From NCBI GenBank assembly GCA_963764585.1, contig CAVXTB010000001.1, forward strand, positions 186,001-250,000: a stretch of DNA of 64,000 bases, written 5' to 3'. The notes beneath the pieces are model-generated. The model was not told where the DNA came from. It saw nothing but the letters and a program-made list of their open reading frames with translations, and did no database searches. The translations under genes and the position numbers were made by a program. Positions 51,371 through 59,509 of the stretch are shown in pieces (within the stretch, counting starts at the first letter, position 1; each line of letters starts with the position of its first letter). Origin of the DNA: JAOPZW01 sp963764585. GTDB taxonomy: Bacteria; Actinomycetota; Thermoleophilia; Solirubrobacterales; Solirubrobacteraceae.

Positions 51371-52096
51371 GTGGCCCCCGCCGCCATCGCAGCCGCCGTG
51401 GCCGCCATCCTGGCTGCCGCCTTCGTCGGCCTGCGCCGAGCGTTCGTGCGCCCGGTCCCGCGCGAGGTCGACGTCATCCGCGACGTCGACGACGCCACCG
51501 AGATCGACGGCGAGACCGGCGCAGTGCGCTCGGTCCAGTCGGCCGAGGTGTCGCTGCCGGCCGACAAGATCGACGCGCTGTGGTCGCCGGTGTACCTCGA
51601 GCGCCTGGCGCGCACGTACTGGCGCTTCCTGACCCGCGCGACGCTCGGGATCGTGCGCGTCTACTACACCGACGGCGAGCGCTACGTCTGCCTGCTCTTC
51701 CGCCCCTTCAAGCTGATCACCTTCGACAAGCCCGAGTACGAGATGGACGCCGAGCGCGGCGTCGTGCGCTGGCGGATCATGCGCGGGCTGCTCGTCGCGC
51801 GCCGCGGCCACCACCGCGACGGCTACCTGCAGATCGACGTGCGCCGCAGCCCGTCGGGACGCGCGGGCTGCGTCAACGTCGAGGTCGAGGTCGAGGTCGC
51901 GAACTTCTACCCGGCGATCGCCTACCGGCTCAGCCGCTTCGTCTACTCGCAGACGCAGTCGCGCATCCACGTGATCGTCACGCACGGCTTCCTGCGCTCG
52001 CTGGCGCGCCTGGACCTCGAGCCCTCGGTGGTCGGGCGCTTCGTCAGCACCGACGACGTGCCCGATCCTGCGCCGCGCGAGCTCAGCCGCCGCTAG
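51371..52096 (+). CDS. Conserved membrane-anchored protein of unknown function
   Basis: 241 residues. An N-terminal helix (IAAAVAAILAAAFVGLRRAF) anchors a soluble domain that begins VDVIRDVDDATEIDG and contains the distinctive stretch YWRFLTRATLGIVRVYYTDG and FRPFKLITFDKPEYEM, later VEVANFYPAIAYRLSRFVYSQTQSRIHV. I recognise no named family, but it looks like a well-preserved coding sequence. TACGCT ends 6 nt before the GTG, a textbook leaderless arrangement. Its TAG and the TAG of the convergent glpX share a CTAG. Confidence 0.75.
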   Translation: MAPAAIAAAVAAILAAAFVGLRRAFVRPVPREVDVIRDVDDATEIDGETGAVRSVQSAEVSLPADKIDALWSPVYLERLARTYWRFLTRATLGIVRVYYTDGERYVCLLFRPFKLITFDKPEYEMDAERGVVRWRIMRGLLVARRGHHRDGYLQIDVRRSPSGRAGCVNVEVEVEVANFYPAIAYRLSRFVYSQTQSRIHVIVTHGFLRSLARLDLEPSVVGRFVSTDDVPDPAPRELSRR

Positions 52097-53091
52097 CCGT
52101 AGCGCTCGCCGGTGTAGGTGCGCAGCTTCAGGCGGTTGTGGCGCGCGCTGATGCGCCGCACCGTGCCGGTGCGCGAGCGCATGACGATCGACTCCGTCGT
52201 CGCGGTCGCGCCCTCGTAGCGCACGCCCTCCAGCACGTCGCCGTCGGTGACGCCGGTCGCCGAGAAGAAGCAGTCGTCGCCGCGCACCAGCTCGTCCTGG
52301 TTGAGCACGCGGTCGAGGTCGTAGCCGGCCTCGACGGCGGCCCGGCGCTCGCCGTCGTCGCGCGGCCACAGGCGGCCGATGAACGCGCCGCCGAAGGCCT
52401 TGATCGCCGCCGCCGAGATGACGCCCTCGGGCGTGCCGCCGATGCCCCACAGCAGGCTCACCGGCGAGCGGTCGGAGACCGACAGCAGCGAGGCGCTGAC
52501 GTCGCCGTCGGTGATGAGGCGCACGCGCGCGCCCGCCCCGCGGATCGCGGCGATGCCCTGCTCGTGGCGCTCGCGATCCAGGACGACGACCATGATGTCG
52601 CGGATGTCGCAGGCGCGGCGCTCGGCGATCAGACCGAGCGTCTCGCCCAGCGGGCGGTCGAGCGACAGCAGGTCTGCGATGTCGCTGCCGCCGGCCATCT
52701 TCTCCATGTAGACGCACGGGCCGGGGTCGAACATCGTGTCGCGCGGGCTCAGCGCGATGACCGCCAGCGCGCTCGGCCGGCCCTGCGCGGCCAGGCGGGT
52801 GCCCTCCAGCGGGTCGACGGCGATGTCGACCGCGGGCGGATTGCCGTCGCCGACGCGCTCGCCGTTGTAGAGCATGGGCGCCTCGTCCTTCTCGCCCTCG
52901 CCGATGACCACGATGCCGTCCATGTGCACGGTGTCGAGCACGAGGCGCATCGCGTCGACGGCCGCCTGGTCGGCCGCCTCCTTGTCGCCGACGCCGACCA
53001 GGCGCGCCGCGGCGAGCGCGGCGGCCTCGGTGACGCGCACGAGCTCGAGCGCGACGTTGCGATCCGGGCGGGTGGAGGGTTGGTCGCTCAT
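52093..53091 (-). CDS. glpX: Class II fructose-1,6-bisphosphatase (GlpX)
   Basis: 332 residues. GlpX converts fructose-1,6-bisphosphate to fructose-6-phosphate for gluconeogenesis. Metal and phosphate motifs are visible: VIGEGEKDEAPML, VDPLEGTRLAA, GGSDIADLLSLDRPLG, VRLITDGDVSASL and LLWGIGGTPEGVISAAA. ATG 53091 overlaps the stop of the membrane protein upstream (ATGA). In an organism with the oxidative pentose phosphate enzymes nearby, it can supply hexose phosphate when growth is on non-sugar carbon. Convergent with the gene above, with shared stop codons. Confidence 0.93.
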   Translation of the reverse strand: MSDQPSTRPDRNVALELVRVTEAAALAAARLVGVGDKEAADQAAVDAMRLVLDTVHMDGIVVIGEGEKDEAPMLYNGERVGDGNPPAVDIAVDPLEGTRLAAQGRPSALAVIALSPRDTMFDPGPCVYMEKMAGGSDIADLLSLDRPLGETLGLIAERRACDIRDIMVVVLDRERHEQGIAAIRGAGARVRLITDGDVSASLLSVSDRSPVSLLWGIGGTPEGVISAAAIKAFGGAFIGRLWPRDDGERRAAVEAGYDLDRVLNQDELVRGDDCFFSATGVTDGDVLEGVRYEGATATTESIVMRSRTGTVRRISARHNRLKLRTYTGERYG

Positions 53092-53543
53092 ATGGTCCCT
53101 GGTGGCTTGCGAGCGCGCTCGTGCTCGGACGAGCGCAGGGCGGCGCCGAAGATCATCGCGAGCGTCCCCGCGAGCGCGAGGAACCACCCGTACTTCAGCG
53201 AGATCGCGCTCGACGGCTCCCCCGGGCGATCGATAACGCCGTTGTAGACGATCAGGCCGAACGCGGCGATCGAGGTCACGGCGGTCATCTCGCCGCGGGC
53301 CCACGACAGGCTGACGTCGTTGGCGATGATGTAGGCGAGGATGAAGGGCGCCACTGCGGCGGCGAGCATCAGCCAGCGCAGGATCGGGTGGACGTCCCAG
53401 CAGGACTGATTGCCCCGGGCGCCGTCGATGTTGGCGAAGCGGTTGGCCGGATCGGTCCCGTACCAGGGCAGGAAGACGCTCACGGCGAGAAGCGCGCCGC
53501 CCAGCATCCCCGTGTACTCGTTGCGGTGCAGCCGCGACGCCAC
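53088..53543 (-). CDS. Four-helix membrane protein of unknown function
   Basis: 151 residues with about four helices (MLGGALLAVSVFLPWYG, ILRWLMLAAAVAPFILAYII, MTAVTSIAAFGLIVYNGVI, YGWFLALAGTLAMIFGAAL). Conserved features include FLPWYGTDP and the final basic tail. It resembles small uncharacterised actinobacterial membrane proteins. It starts at GTG 53543 (an overlapping ATG at 53548 is in another frame) and overlaps glpX by 4 nt, so the two are coupled; a link to glpX function is unknown. Confidence 0.7.
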   Translation of the reverse strand: MASRLHRNEYTGMLGGALLAVSVFLPWYGTDPANRFANIDGARGNQSCWDVHPILRWLMLAAAVAPFILAYIIANDVSLSWARGEMTAVTSIAAFGLIVYNGVIDRPGEPSSAISLKYGWFLALAGTLAMIFGAALRSSEHERARKPPGTI

Positions 53544-53555
53544 TGCATGCCGACC

Positions 53556-53960
53556 CTACACCGATCGCGCGATCGCAAGCAGCGCGTCGAGGGTCCACGC
53601 GCCCTGCGCGGTCAGGCGCAGGTGCAGCCCGTCGCGGTCCCAGCACAATTCGGTCACCGGCTGCAGCGACGGCTCGGCCTCCGGCAACGGCGCGGTGCGC
53701 ACGGCGATGCCGTCGACGTCACGCGGAGCGTCGGCGCCCTGCAAGTCGTGCGCGGGCGGCGGGTCGCTGCCGGCGTAGAGCGCGACGCGGCCCGGCGCGC
53801 CGGCGCGGCTGTCGTCGAGGCTCCAGGCGACCTCGACGCCGCGCTCGGCGATCCGCACGACGTCGACCCAGCGCGCCAGCGGCAGCGCCACCGCCGGCAG
53901 CGGGAACGGCCGCCCCAGGAGCGTGTCGGCTGCGGCGATGCCCTCGAGCGGCTCGTGCAT
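53556..53960 (-). CDS. Small hypothetical protein
   Basis: 134 residues, with no domain I recognise. Alternating hydrophobic and charged segments such as VALPLARWVDVVRIAERGVEVAWSLDD and GVELTELCWDRDGLHLRL-like DGLHLRLTAQGAW suggest an all-beta fold. The ATG at 53960 is preferred to 53996, which would overlap the divergent gene's start. A TATCTA -10 lies 7 nt upstream, indicating a leaderless transcript, and faces the promoter of the divergent LLM gene only 25 bp away. Confidence 0.6.
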   Translation of the reverse strand: MHEPLEGIAAADTLLGRPFPLPAVALPLARWVDVVRIAERGVEVAWSLDDSRAGAPGRVALYAGSDPPPAHDLQGADAPRDVDGIAVRTAPLPEAEPSLQPVTELCWDRDGLHLRLTAQGAWTLDALLAIARSV

Positions 53961-53967
53961 CGAGCGA

Positions 53968-53977
53968 TAGATACCTT
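53968..53977. promoter_or_regulatory. Overlapping divergent -10 elements
   Basis: Minus-strand TATCTA (53968-53973) and plus-strand TACCTT (53972-53977) serve two genes whose start codons are only 25 bp apart. Spacings of 7 and 8 nt to the start codons fit leaderless transcription in both directions. Polymerase binding on one should exclude the other. Confidence 0.6.
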
Positions 53978-53985
53978 CCCCGGCC

Positions 53986-54915
53986 ATGCCTGACACTCGC
54001 TGGGGCCTGACCGTGCCGTTCGCCGGCGTGCCGCTCGCCGACCACGCCGAGCTGTTCCGCCGCGCCGAGGCCGCCGGCTACGACGACTTCTGGACCGGCG
54101 ACACGAACGGCGCCGACGGCTTCACGCCGCTCGTGCTGGCCGCCGCCCACACCGAGCGCGTGCGCCTGGGCACCGGGATCGTCAACCCGTTCACGCGCGG
54201 GCCGGCGGTGCTCGCCCAGCACGCCGCGGCGCTGGCCGACGCCTCGCGCGGGCGCTTCGTGCTCGGCCTCGGCTCGTCGTCAGACGTCATCGTCGAGCGC
54301 TGGAACGGCGTGGCGTTCGAGAAGCCGCTGAGCAAGATGCGCGAGGCGGTCGAGGGCCTGCGCCCGGTGCTCGCCGGCGAGCGCGGGCCAGGCGGCTTCA
54401 AGCTCGAGACCGCACCGGCGTATCCGATCCCGATCGTCGTCGCCGCGCTGCGCGGCAGGATGCTCGCGCTGGCGGCGCAGGTGGCCGACGGCGCGTTCAC
54501 GAACTTCCTGCCGATCAGCGGCGCGCCGCAGGTCGCCGCGGCGTTCGGCGCCCCCGACAAGGAGCTCGTCTGCCGCTTCTTCTGCGTGCCCCAGCCCGAG
54601 GCCGAAGGCATGGCGACGGCGAAGTTCCTCTTCGCCGCGTACGGCAGCGTGCCGGTCTACACGGCGTTCTTCCGCTGGCTCGGCTGGGGCGAGCGGATCG
54701 ACCCGATGGTCGACGCGTGGCACGGAGGCGATCGCGCGCAGGCCCTCGAGCTCGTGCCCGAGGACCTCGTGCGGGAGATCTTCCTGTTCGGCTCGCCCGA
54801 CCAGATACGCGATCGCCTGGCGCAGTTCGCGGCCGCCGGCGTCACGACCTTCGTGCTGTCGGCGATGTGCGCGCCCGCCGACGTGCCGGCGTTCATCGAC
54901 GGGCTCGCACCCTAG
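53986..54915 (+). CDS. LLM-class F420-dependent oxidoreductase
   Basis: 309 residues with the luciferase-like TIM-barrel pattern: WGLTVPFAGVPLADHAELFRRAEAAGYDDFW at the N-terminus, RVRLGTGIVNPFTRGPAVLAQHAAALADASRGR in the middle and GSPDQIRDRLAQFAAAGVTTFVL near the C-terminus. Actinobacterial members use reduced F420 to act on diverse substrates; no specific one is suggested. Its start is 8 nt after TACCTT. The end overlaps the convergent methyltransferase-like gene by 23 nt. Confidence 0.88.
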   Translation: MPDTRWGLTVPFAGVPLADHAELFRRAEAAGYDDFWTGDTNGADGFTPLVLAAAHTERVRLGTGIVNPFTRGPAVLAQHAAALADASRGRFVLGLGSSSDVIVERWNGVAFEKPLSKMREAVEGLRPVLAGERGPGGFKLETAPAYPIPIVVAALRGRMLALAAQVADGAFTNFLPISGAPQVAAAFGAPDKELVCRFFCVPQPEAEGMATAKFLFAAYGSVPVYTAFFRWLGWGERIDPMVDAWHGGDRAQALELVPEDLVREIFLFGSPDQIRDRLAQFAAAGVTTFVLSAMCAPADVPAFIDGLAP

Positions 54916-55390
54916 GCCACCACCCCGGGACGGCCTGGCGATAGGCGTCGTACTGCGCGCCGTAGCGGCGGCGCAGCGCCGGCTCCTCGTACATGCGCAC
55001 GAAGGTCGCGGTGACGGCGAGGAAGACCGCGGCCCAGGCGAGCAGGATCGGCTGGCCCAGCAGCAGCGCCTGCCCGACGATCGTCGCCGCGACCGCGACG
55101 TACATCGGGTTGCGCACGTAGCGGTACAGGCCGCCGACGACGAGCCGGTCGGTGGGAGCGACCGGCGCCGGCGTGCCCACGCCCTCGACCACGAAGCGCA
55201 CGAAGGCGCTGACGAGCACGATCGTTCCGACCGCGAGCAGCAGGGCGCCCGCCACGCGGGCGGGCGGGCGGGCGGGTCCGAGATCGTTGACCTCCCACCC
55301 GGTCAGCCACCACGGGACGAGGCCCGCGGTGGCGCCGGGCGCCAGGAGGAAGAACAGCGCGCTGCCGATCGCCGCGAGCGCCTTGCGCAC
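54893..55390 (-). CDS. Isoprenylcysteine methyltransferase-like (ICMT/PEMT) membrane protein
   Basis: 165 residues with about four helices. The conserved C-terminal block YRYVRNPMYVAVAATIVGQALLLG followed by ATFVRMYEEPALRRRYGAQYDAYR matches the ICMT/phospholipid N-methyltransferase family, which binds S-adenosylmethionine at the membrane. The acceptor in bacteria is mostly unknown. The GTG start lies 6 nt after TAGGCT, indicating a leaderless transcript. Confidence 0.82.
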   Translation of the reverse strand: MRKALAAIGSALFFLLAPGATAGLVPWWLTGWEVNDLGPARPPARVAGALLLAVGTIVLVSAFVRFVVEGVGTPAPVAPTDRLVVGGLYRYVRNPMYVAVAATIVGQALLLGQPILLAWAAVFLAVTATFVRMYEEPALRRRYGAQYDAYRQAVPGWWPRVRARR

Positions 55391-55399
55391 GCGGCGAGC

Positions 55400-56845
55400 C
55401 TACGCGGCCGGTGCGAGGGCGACCCGCTCGCCGGCGGCCTTCGCGACGCGCTGACGGCGCGGGAGCAGCAGGGCGACGACCGCCCCGATCGCCACGACCG
55501 CCGCGCCGACCCACAGCGCCGGGACGGCGCCGTCGACGAAGCCCTGCGCCGAGGTCAGCGAGCCCGAGCCGCTGAAGATCGTCGACAGGACGGCCACGCC
55601 GAACACGCCGCCGACCTCGCGGATCGCATTGTTCGTCCCGGAGGCCTGGCCGGCCTGCGCGGGGCTGACGACGCTCAGCAGCGCGCTGGCCGAGGGCGCG
55701 AAGACGAGGCCCATGCCGGCGCCGGCCAGCACGAAGGCGATCGCCTGGTGGCCGAAGGTCACCGTCGTGGTCGTGGTCGCGGCGAACCACGCCAGGGCGG
55801 CCGCTTGCATCGCCAGGCCGGTCGCCATGAAGGCGCGCGAGCCGTAGCGCTCGGACAGCACGCCGGCGATCGGCGCCACGACCATCGTCGCCCCGGTCCA
55901 CAGCAGCATGCGCAGGCCGGCCTGGAAGGGCGTGTAGCCGAGCACGTACTGCAGGATCTGGGTCAGCAGGAAGATCGAGCCGAACGTCCCGAAGTACATG
56001 AAGAACGACACGCCGTTGGTGGCCGCGTAGGCGCGCTTGCGGAACAGCTCCATCGGCACCATCGGGTTCTCGGTGTGGCGCTCCCAGGCGACGAACGCGG
56101 CGAGGATCACGACGCCCGCGATGAGCGAGACCAGGATGGCTGGGCTCGTCCAGCCCTCGGCCTGCCCGCGGACGAGGCCGAAGACGAGGCTGAAGAGACC
56201 GCTGGCAGCGAGTCCGAACCCGGGCAGGTCGAGCGTGCGCGACGGGCCGTAGCTCTCCTTGAGCATGATCGCCGCGACGGGGATCAGCGCGAGGCCGATG
56301 GGCACGTTGATCCAGAAGATCCAGTGCCACGAGATGCCGTCGACGACGGCGCCGCCGACGATCGGCCCGAGCGCGATGCCGGTGCCGCTGATGCCCGACC
56401 AGATGCCCAGCGCGGCGCCGCGCTTGTCGGCCGGGAACGCGTCGGCCAGGAGGGTCAGCGTCAGGGGCGCGACGACCGCGCCGCCGACGCCCTGGATCGC
56501 TCGGGCGGCCACGAGCGCGCCGGTGCTCGGCGCGAGCGCCGCGCCGGCGCTCGCCAGCGTGAACAACGTGAGGCCGGCGAGGAACAGGCGCTTGCGGCCG
56601 AAGCGATCGCCGAGCGCGGCGCCGGGGATCAGGCTGACCGCGAAGGCGAGCGTGTAGGCGTTGATCGTCCACTCCAGGGACTGCAGCGTCGCGCCGAGGT
56701 CGGCGCGGATCGCGGGCAGGGCGACGGTGACGACCAGGTTGTCGAGCACGACCATGAACAGGGCGAGCGAGACGATCGCCAGGGTCGCGCCGGTGCGGGG
56801 CGCTGCGCCTGGAGCGCTTGCGGACTGCTTGGGGGCGAGTGACAT
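55400..56845 (-). CDS. DHA2-family MFS multidrug exporter
   Basis: 481 residues with about 14 helices. Family motifs include LDNLVVTVALPAIR in helix 1, GDRFGRKRLF (motif A), and WHWIFWINVPIGLALIPVA in helix 6, typical of QacA/EmrB exporters. A good GGAGGA Shine-Dalgarno precedes the ATG by 8 nt, unlike many genes in this window. Divergent from a TetR-type regulator with a 17-bp inverted-repeat operator between them, so it is probably derepressed by a compound it exports. Confidence 0.93.
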   Translation of the reverse strand: MSLAPKQSASAPGAAPRTGATLAIVSLALFMVVLDNLVVTVALPAIRADLGATLQSLEWTINAYTLAFAVSLIPGAALGDRFGRKRLFLAGLTLFTLASAGAALAPSTGALVAARAIQGVGGAVVAPLTLTLLADAFPADKRGAALGIWSGISGTGIALGPIVGGAVVDGISWHWIFWINVPIGLALIPVAAIMLKESYGPSRTLDLPGFGLAASGLFSLVFGLVRGQAEGWTSPAILVSLIAGVVILAAFVAWERHTENPMVPMELFRKRAYAATNGVSFFMYFGTFGSIFLLTQILQYVLGYTPFQAGLRMLLWTGATMVVAPIAGVLSERYGSRAFMATGLAMQAAALAWFAATTTTTVTFGHQAIAFVLAGAGMGLVFAPSASALLSVVSPAQAGQASGTNNAIREVGGVFGVAVLSTIFSGSGSLTSAQGFVDGAVPALWVGAAVVAIGAVVALLLPRRQRVAKAAGERVALAPAA

Positions 56846-56872
56846 GAGGGTGCTTCCTCCGGGTCGGCGGTT

Positions 56873-56914
56873 CTTAGTGACTGCTAACTAGTTGAGAAGT
56901 TAGCGGTCACTAAG
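56873..56914. promoter_or_regulatory. TetR-type operator between exporter and regulator
   Basis: CTTAGTGACTGCTAACT and AGTTAGCGGTCACTAAG form a 17-bp inverted repeat with one mismatch and an 8-bp spacer. It fills the AT-rich gap between the divergent MFS and TetR genes. Length and position are typical of TetR-family operators that control both directions. Confidence 0.85.
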
Positions 56915-56929
56915 TAAGCTGTCAAGCCC

Positions 56930-57568
56930 ATGGCCGAGAAGACCTCACCCCACGCGCGCCGCGCCGCCGCCGACGTTCGCGCCCGCGCGCGGCGCGCGCC
57001 CACCGACACCCCGCCCACCCGCACCCGTCAGACCGCCGACGAGCGCCGCGAGGCGCTCGTGACCGCGGCCGTGAAGCACTTCGCGCAGACCGGCCTGCAC
57101 GGCACCGCGGTCAGCGCGATCACCGACGAGATCGGCATCACGCAGCCGTACGCGTTCAGCCTGTTCGGCACGAAGAAGGGCCTCTTCCTCGCCGCCGTCG
57201 AGCGCGGGTGCGACCGCATCGCCGAGACGTTCCGAGCGGCCGCCGCGAATGCCGGAGAGGAGGGTCCGCTCGCCGCGATGGGCACGGCCTACGGTGAACT
57301 GATGTCCGACCGCTCGCTGCTTCTCATGCAGCTGCAGGGCTACGCCGCATGCGGCGACGACGAGGTTCGCGAGGTCGTCCGCCGCGGCTACGCGCGCCTG
57401 TACGACCTCGTGCGCGAGCTCAGCGGCGGCGACGCGGAGGAGCTCCAGGGCTTCTTCGCGACCGGCATGCTGATCAACGTCGCCGCGGCGATGGACCTCC
57501 CGCAGCTGTTCTCCGACGAGGCCTGGATGAAGGACTGCCTCGGCGAGCACCGGGAGGAGCGGCGGTGA
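56930..57568 (+). CDS. TetR-family transcriptional regulator
   Basis: 212 residues. The N-terminal ~25 residues are basic and Ala-rich; the TetR helix-turn-helix follows (VTAAVKHFAQTGLHGTAVSAITDEIGITQPYAFSLFGTKKGLFL). The C-terminal ligand-binding part has DLVRELSGGDAEELQGFFATG. It should repress the adjacent exporter and itself through the operator just upstream. The gene overlaps the next one by 4 nt (GTGA), so a short-chain dehydrogenase is co-regulated. Confidence 0.92.
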   Translation: MAEKTSPHARRAAADVRARARRAPTDTPPTRTRQTADERREALVTAAVKHFAQTGLHGTAVSAITDEIGITQPYAFSLFGTKKGLFLAAVERGCDRIAETFRAAAANAGEEGPLAAMGTAYGELMSDRSLLLMQLQGYAACGDDEVREVVRRGYARLYDLVRELSGGDAEELQGFFATGMLINVAAAMDLPQLFSDEAWMKDCLGEHREERR

Positions 57569-58395
57569 GCGGAACCATCGTCATCACCGGGGCCTCGACC
57601 GGGATCGGCCGAGTGACCGCGCTGCACCTGGCGCGCACCGGCTTCGACGTGCTCGCCGGCGTGCGCCGCGAGGAGGACGGCGCCGCGCTGCATGCCGAGG
57701 ACGGGCGGATCGAGCCGGTGATCGTGGACGTCACCGACGCCGGTCAGGTCGCCGGGCTGGCCCGGCGGGTCGGCGGCGGCCCGCTCGCGGGCCTCGTCAA
57801 CAACGCCGGGATCGCCGTGGCCGGGCCGCTGGAGGGCGTCCCGCTCGACCAGATCCGGCGCCAGTACGAGGTCAACGTCTTCGGGCTGCTCGCGGTGACC
57901 CAGGCGCTGCTCGAGCCGCTGCGGGTCGCCCGCGGGCGGATCGTCAACGTCGGCTCGATCGGCGGGCGCCTGAACACGCCGTTCGTCGGGCCCTACAGCT
58001 CGTCGAAGGCGGCGGTGCGCAGCCTCAGCGCGTCGCTGCGCCGCGAGCTGCGCCCGTGGAAGATCGACGTCGCGCTCATCGAGCCCGGCGCGCTCGACAC
58101 CCCGATCTGGCGCAAGGGCGCGGAGGGCGCCGAGGAGACCATCGGCGAGCTGCCCGAGCGCGTGCGCACGCTGTACGCGCGCGAGCTCGCCGCGCTGCAG
58201 GCCGGCGTGCGCAAGATCGCGGCGGGCGCGAGCCCGCCCGAGGCCGCCGCCGAGGCGATCGAGCACGCGCTCACCGCCAAGCGGCCGCGCACGCTCTACA
58301 CGGTCGGCCGCGACGCGCGGATCCAGGGCGCGCTGCACGCCGTCATGCCGGCGCGGGCGTTCGACGCGCTGGTGGCGCGGGCGATGGGGGCCTGA
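57565..58395 (+). CDS. Short-chain dehydrogenase/reductase
   Basis: 276 residues of the classical SDR family: TGASTGIG for NAD(P) binding, NNAGIAVAG, the catalytic tyrosine and lysine in YSSSK and a Ser in GSIGG upstream. The C-terminal part resembles SDRs acting on sterols, retinoids or acyl alcohols, but no substrate can be named. It starts at GTG 57565, overlapping the TetR stop. Its place behind the regulator suggests it modifies the same compound that the exporter handles. Confidence 0.9.
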   Translation: MSGTIVITGASTGIGRVTALHLARTGFDVLAGVRREEDGAALHAEDGRIEPVIVDVTDAGQVAGLARRVGGGPLAGLVNNAGIAVAGPLEGVPLDQIRRQYEVNVFGLLAVTQALLEPLRVARGRIVNVGSIGGRLNTPFVGPYSSSKAAVRSLSASLRRELRPWKIDVALIEPGALDTPIWRKGAEGAEETIGELPERVRTLYARELAALQAGVRKIAAGASPPEAAAEAIEHALTAKRPRTLYTVGRDARIQGALHAVMPARAFDALVARAMGA

Positions 58396-58432
58396 GTCGT
58401 CCGCTGTCGCGCGCGCCGCGCCCGGCGGCAAT

Positions 58433-58525
58433 CCGCGCGTGTTCTGCAACACCTTCCCGCGCGCGACGAGGCACGACGCCACGGTGGCGCAGCCGCAACG
58501 GCTTCTCCCCCTCGGTGCCCTGGCC
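58433..58525. repeat. Dispersed repeat copy in the 58.4-58.55 kb gap
   Basis: 58433-58455 is the exact reverse complement of 35524-35546 (23 bp), and 58465-58525 matches 35586-35646 and the inverted copy at 35301-35360. The order and relative orientation of the two modules differ from the 35-kb copy, so the modules have moved or recombined independently. No gene is supported between 58396 and 58554. Confidence 0.85.
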
Positions 58526-58554
58526 GCGAAGCGCCGCAGGCAAACGCGGACGCC

Positions 58555-58851
58555 CTAGGACGCCCCGGCCTTCCAGTCGCGGAAGGCGACCAGCAGCTCC
58601 GCCTCGGCCTCTGCCGACAGCGACTCGGTCGTCAACGAGCCCACGACCGCGAGCATCTCCCGCATCTGCTCCACGTACGCCGTGCAATGCACGCACCCCG
58701 CGATGTGCGCCTCGAAGCGCGCGCTGTCGGCGTCCGAGAGCGCGCCCTCGAAGTAGTCGGTCACGAGCTCCACGAGCTCCTGGCAGGCCAGGGCGCCGCC
58801 GTCGCCATTGCGGCCGCGGCGTCCGAGGAGTCGGTTCCAGAAGTCAGGCAT
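58555..58851 (-). CDS. Zinc-finger (ZAS) anti-sigma factor
   Basis: 98 residues. The ZAS motif H-x3-C-x2-C appears as HIAGCVHC, with an upstream cysteine in LACQELVELVTDY, the typical helical sigma-binding region. No membrane segment is present, so it is a soluble anti-sigma factor that may sense redox or metal state and release the ECF sigma factor whose gene it overlaps by 8 nt. Confidence 0.9.
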   Translation of the reverse strand: MPDFWNRLLGRRGRNGDGGALACQELVELVTDYFEGALSDADSARFEAHIAGCVHCTAYVEQMREMLAVVGSLTTESLSAEAEAELLVAFRDWKAGAS

Positions 58852-59470
58852 GTGCGTAGTAGTCCTCGAGGGCGGCCCGCACCTTGGATCGTGCGCGGTG
58901 CAGGAGCACCCGTTGATTAGTCTCGGAGATGTCCAATGCGCTACGCACGTCCTCCGAGGACATCCCCAGGACGTCGCGCATCGTGATGACCAGGCGCTGC
59001 GTCTCGGGCAGCTTCTCGATCTCGGATTCGATGCGCTCGACCGCCTCGGCGGAGTCCAGCGCGCGCTCGGGCTCCTCCCACCAGCGCACCGGCGGCGCCG
59101 CCCACGCCCCGACCGAATCGCCCTCGCGGACGAAGCGATCGGCGTCGACGGCGGAGAACTCGCCCTCGCTCTCCTCGCGCGCCAGCGCGGCGAAGGGCAC
59201 CGTGCGCCGCTCGCGCTCGCCGCGCGTGCGCGCGCGGTTGACGAGGATGCTGAAGACCCACGTGCGCAGCGACGAGCGGCCCTCGAAGCGGTCGATCCCC
59301 GTCAGCACGCCGAGCCACGCCTCCTGCACGACCTCCTCCGCGACCGCCTGGCTGGGCACGTACATCCGCGCCACGCGCAGCATCGACGGGGACCAGCGCA
59401 CGACGAGGTCCATGAACGCCTCCTCGTCGCCCGCCCGGAGGCGCTCAACCAGCGCGTGGTCGTCGGCCAC
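58844..59470 (-). CDS. ECF-family RNA polymerase sigma factor
   Basis: 208 residues. Sigma region 2 has ERLRAGDEEAFMDLVVRWSPSMLRVARMYVPS...VQEAWLGVL...LRTWVFSILVNRARTRGERE and region 4 ends with GMSSEDVRSALDISETNQRVLLHRARSKVRAALEDYYA. Between them is an acidic linker longer than usual. GTG 59470 (VADDHALVERL) is preferred over TTG 59485. Directed by the anti-sigma factor gene that overlaps it. Target promoters are unknown. The sugar operon divergently starts 40 bp away. Confidence 0.92.
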   Translation of the reverse strand: MADDHALVERLRAGDEEAFMDLVVRWSPSMLRVARMYVPSQAVAEEVVQEAWLGVLTGIDRFEGRSSLRTWVFSILVNRARTRGERERRTVPFAALAREESEGEFSAVDADRFVREGDSVGAWAAPPVRWWEEPERALDSAEAVERIESEIEKLPETQRLVITMRDVLGMSSEDVRSALDISETNQRVLLHRARSKVRAALEDYYAHA

Positions 59471-59509
59471 CGGGGGACCGTACAACGTCGGCTACTGTGC
59501 AACCCCATA

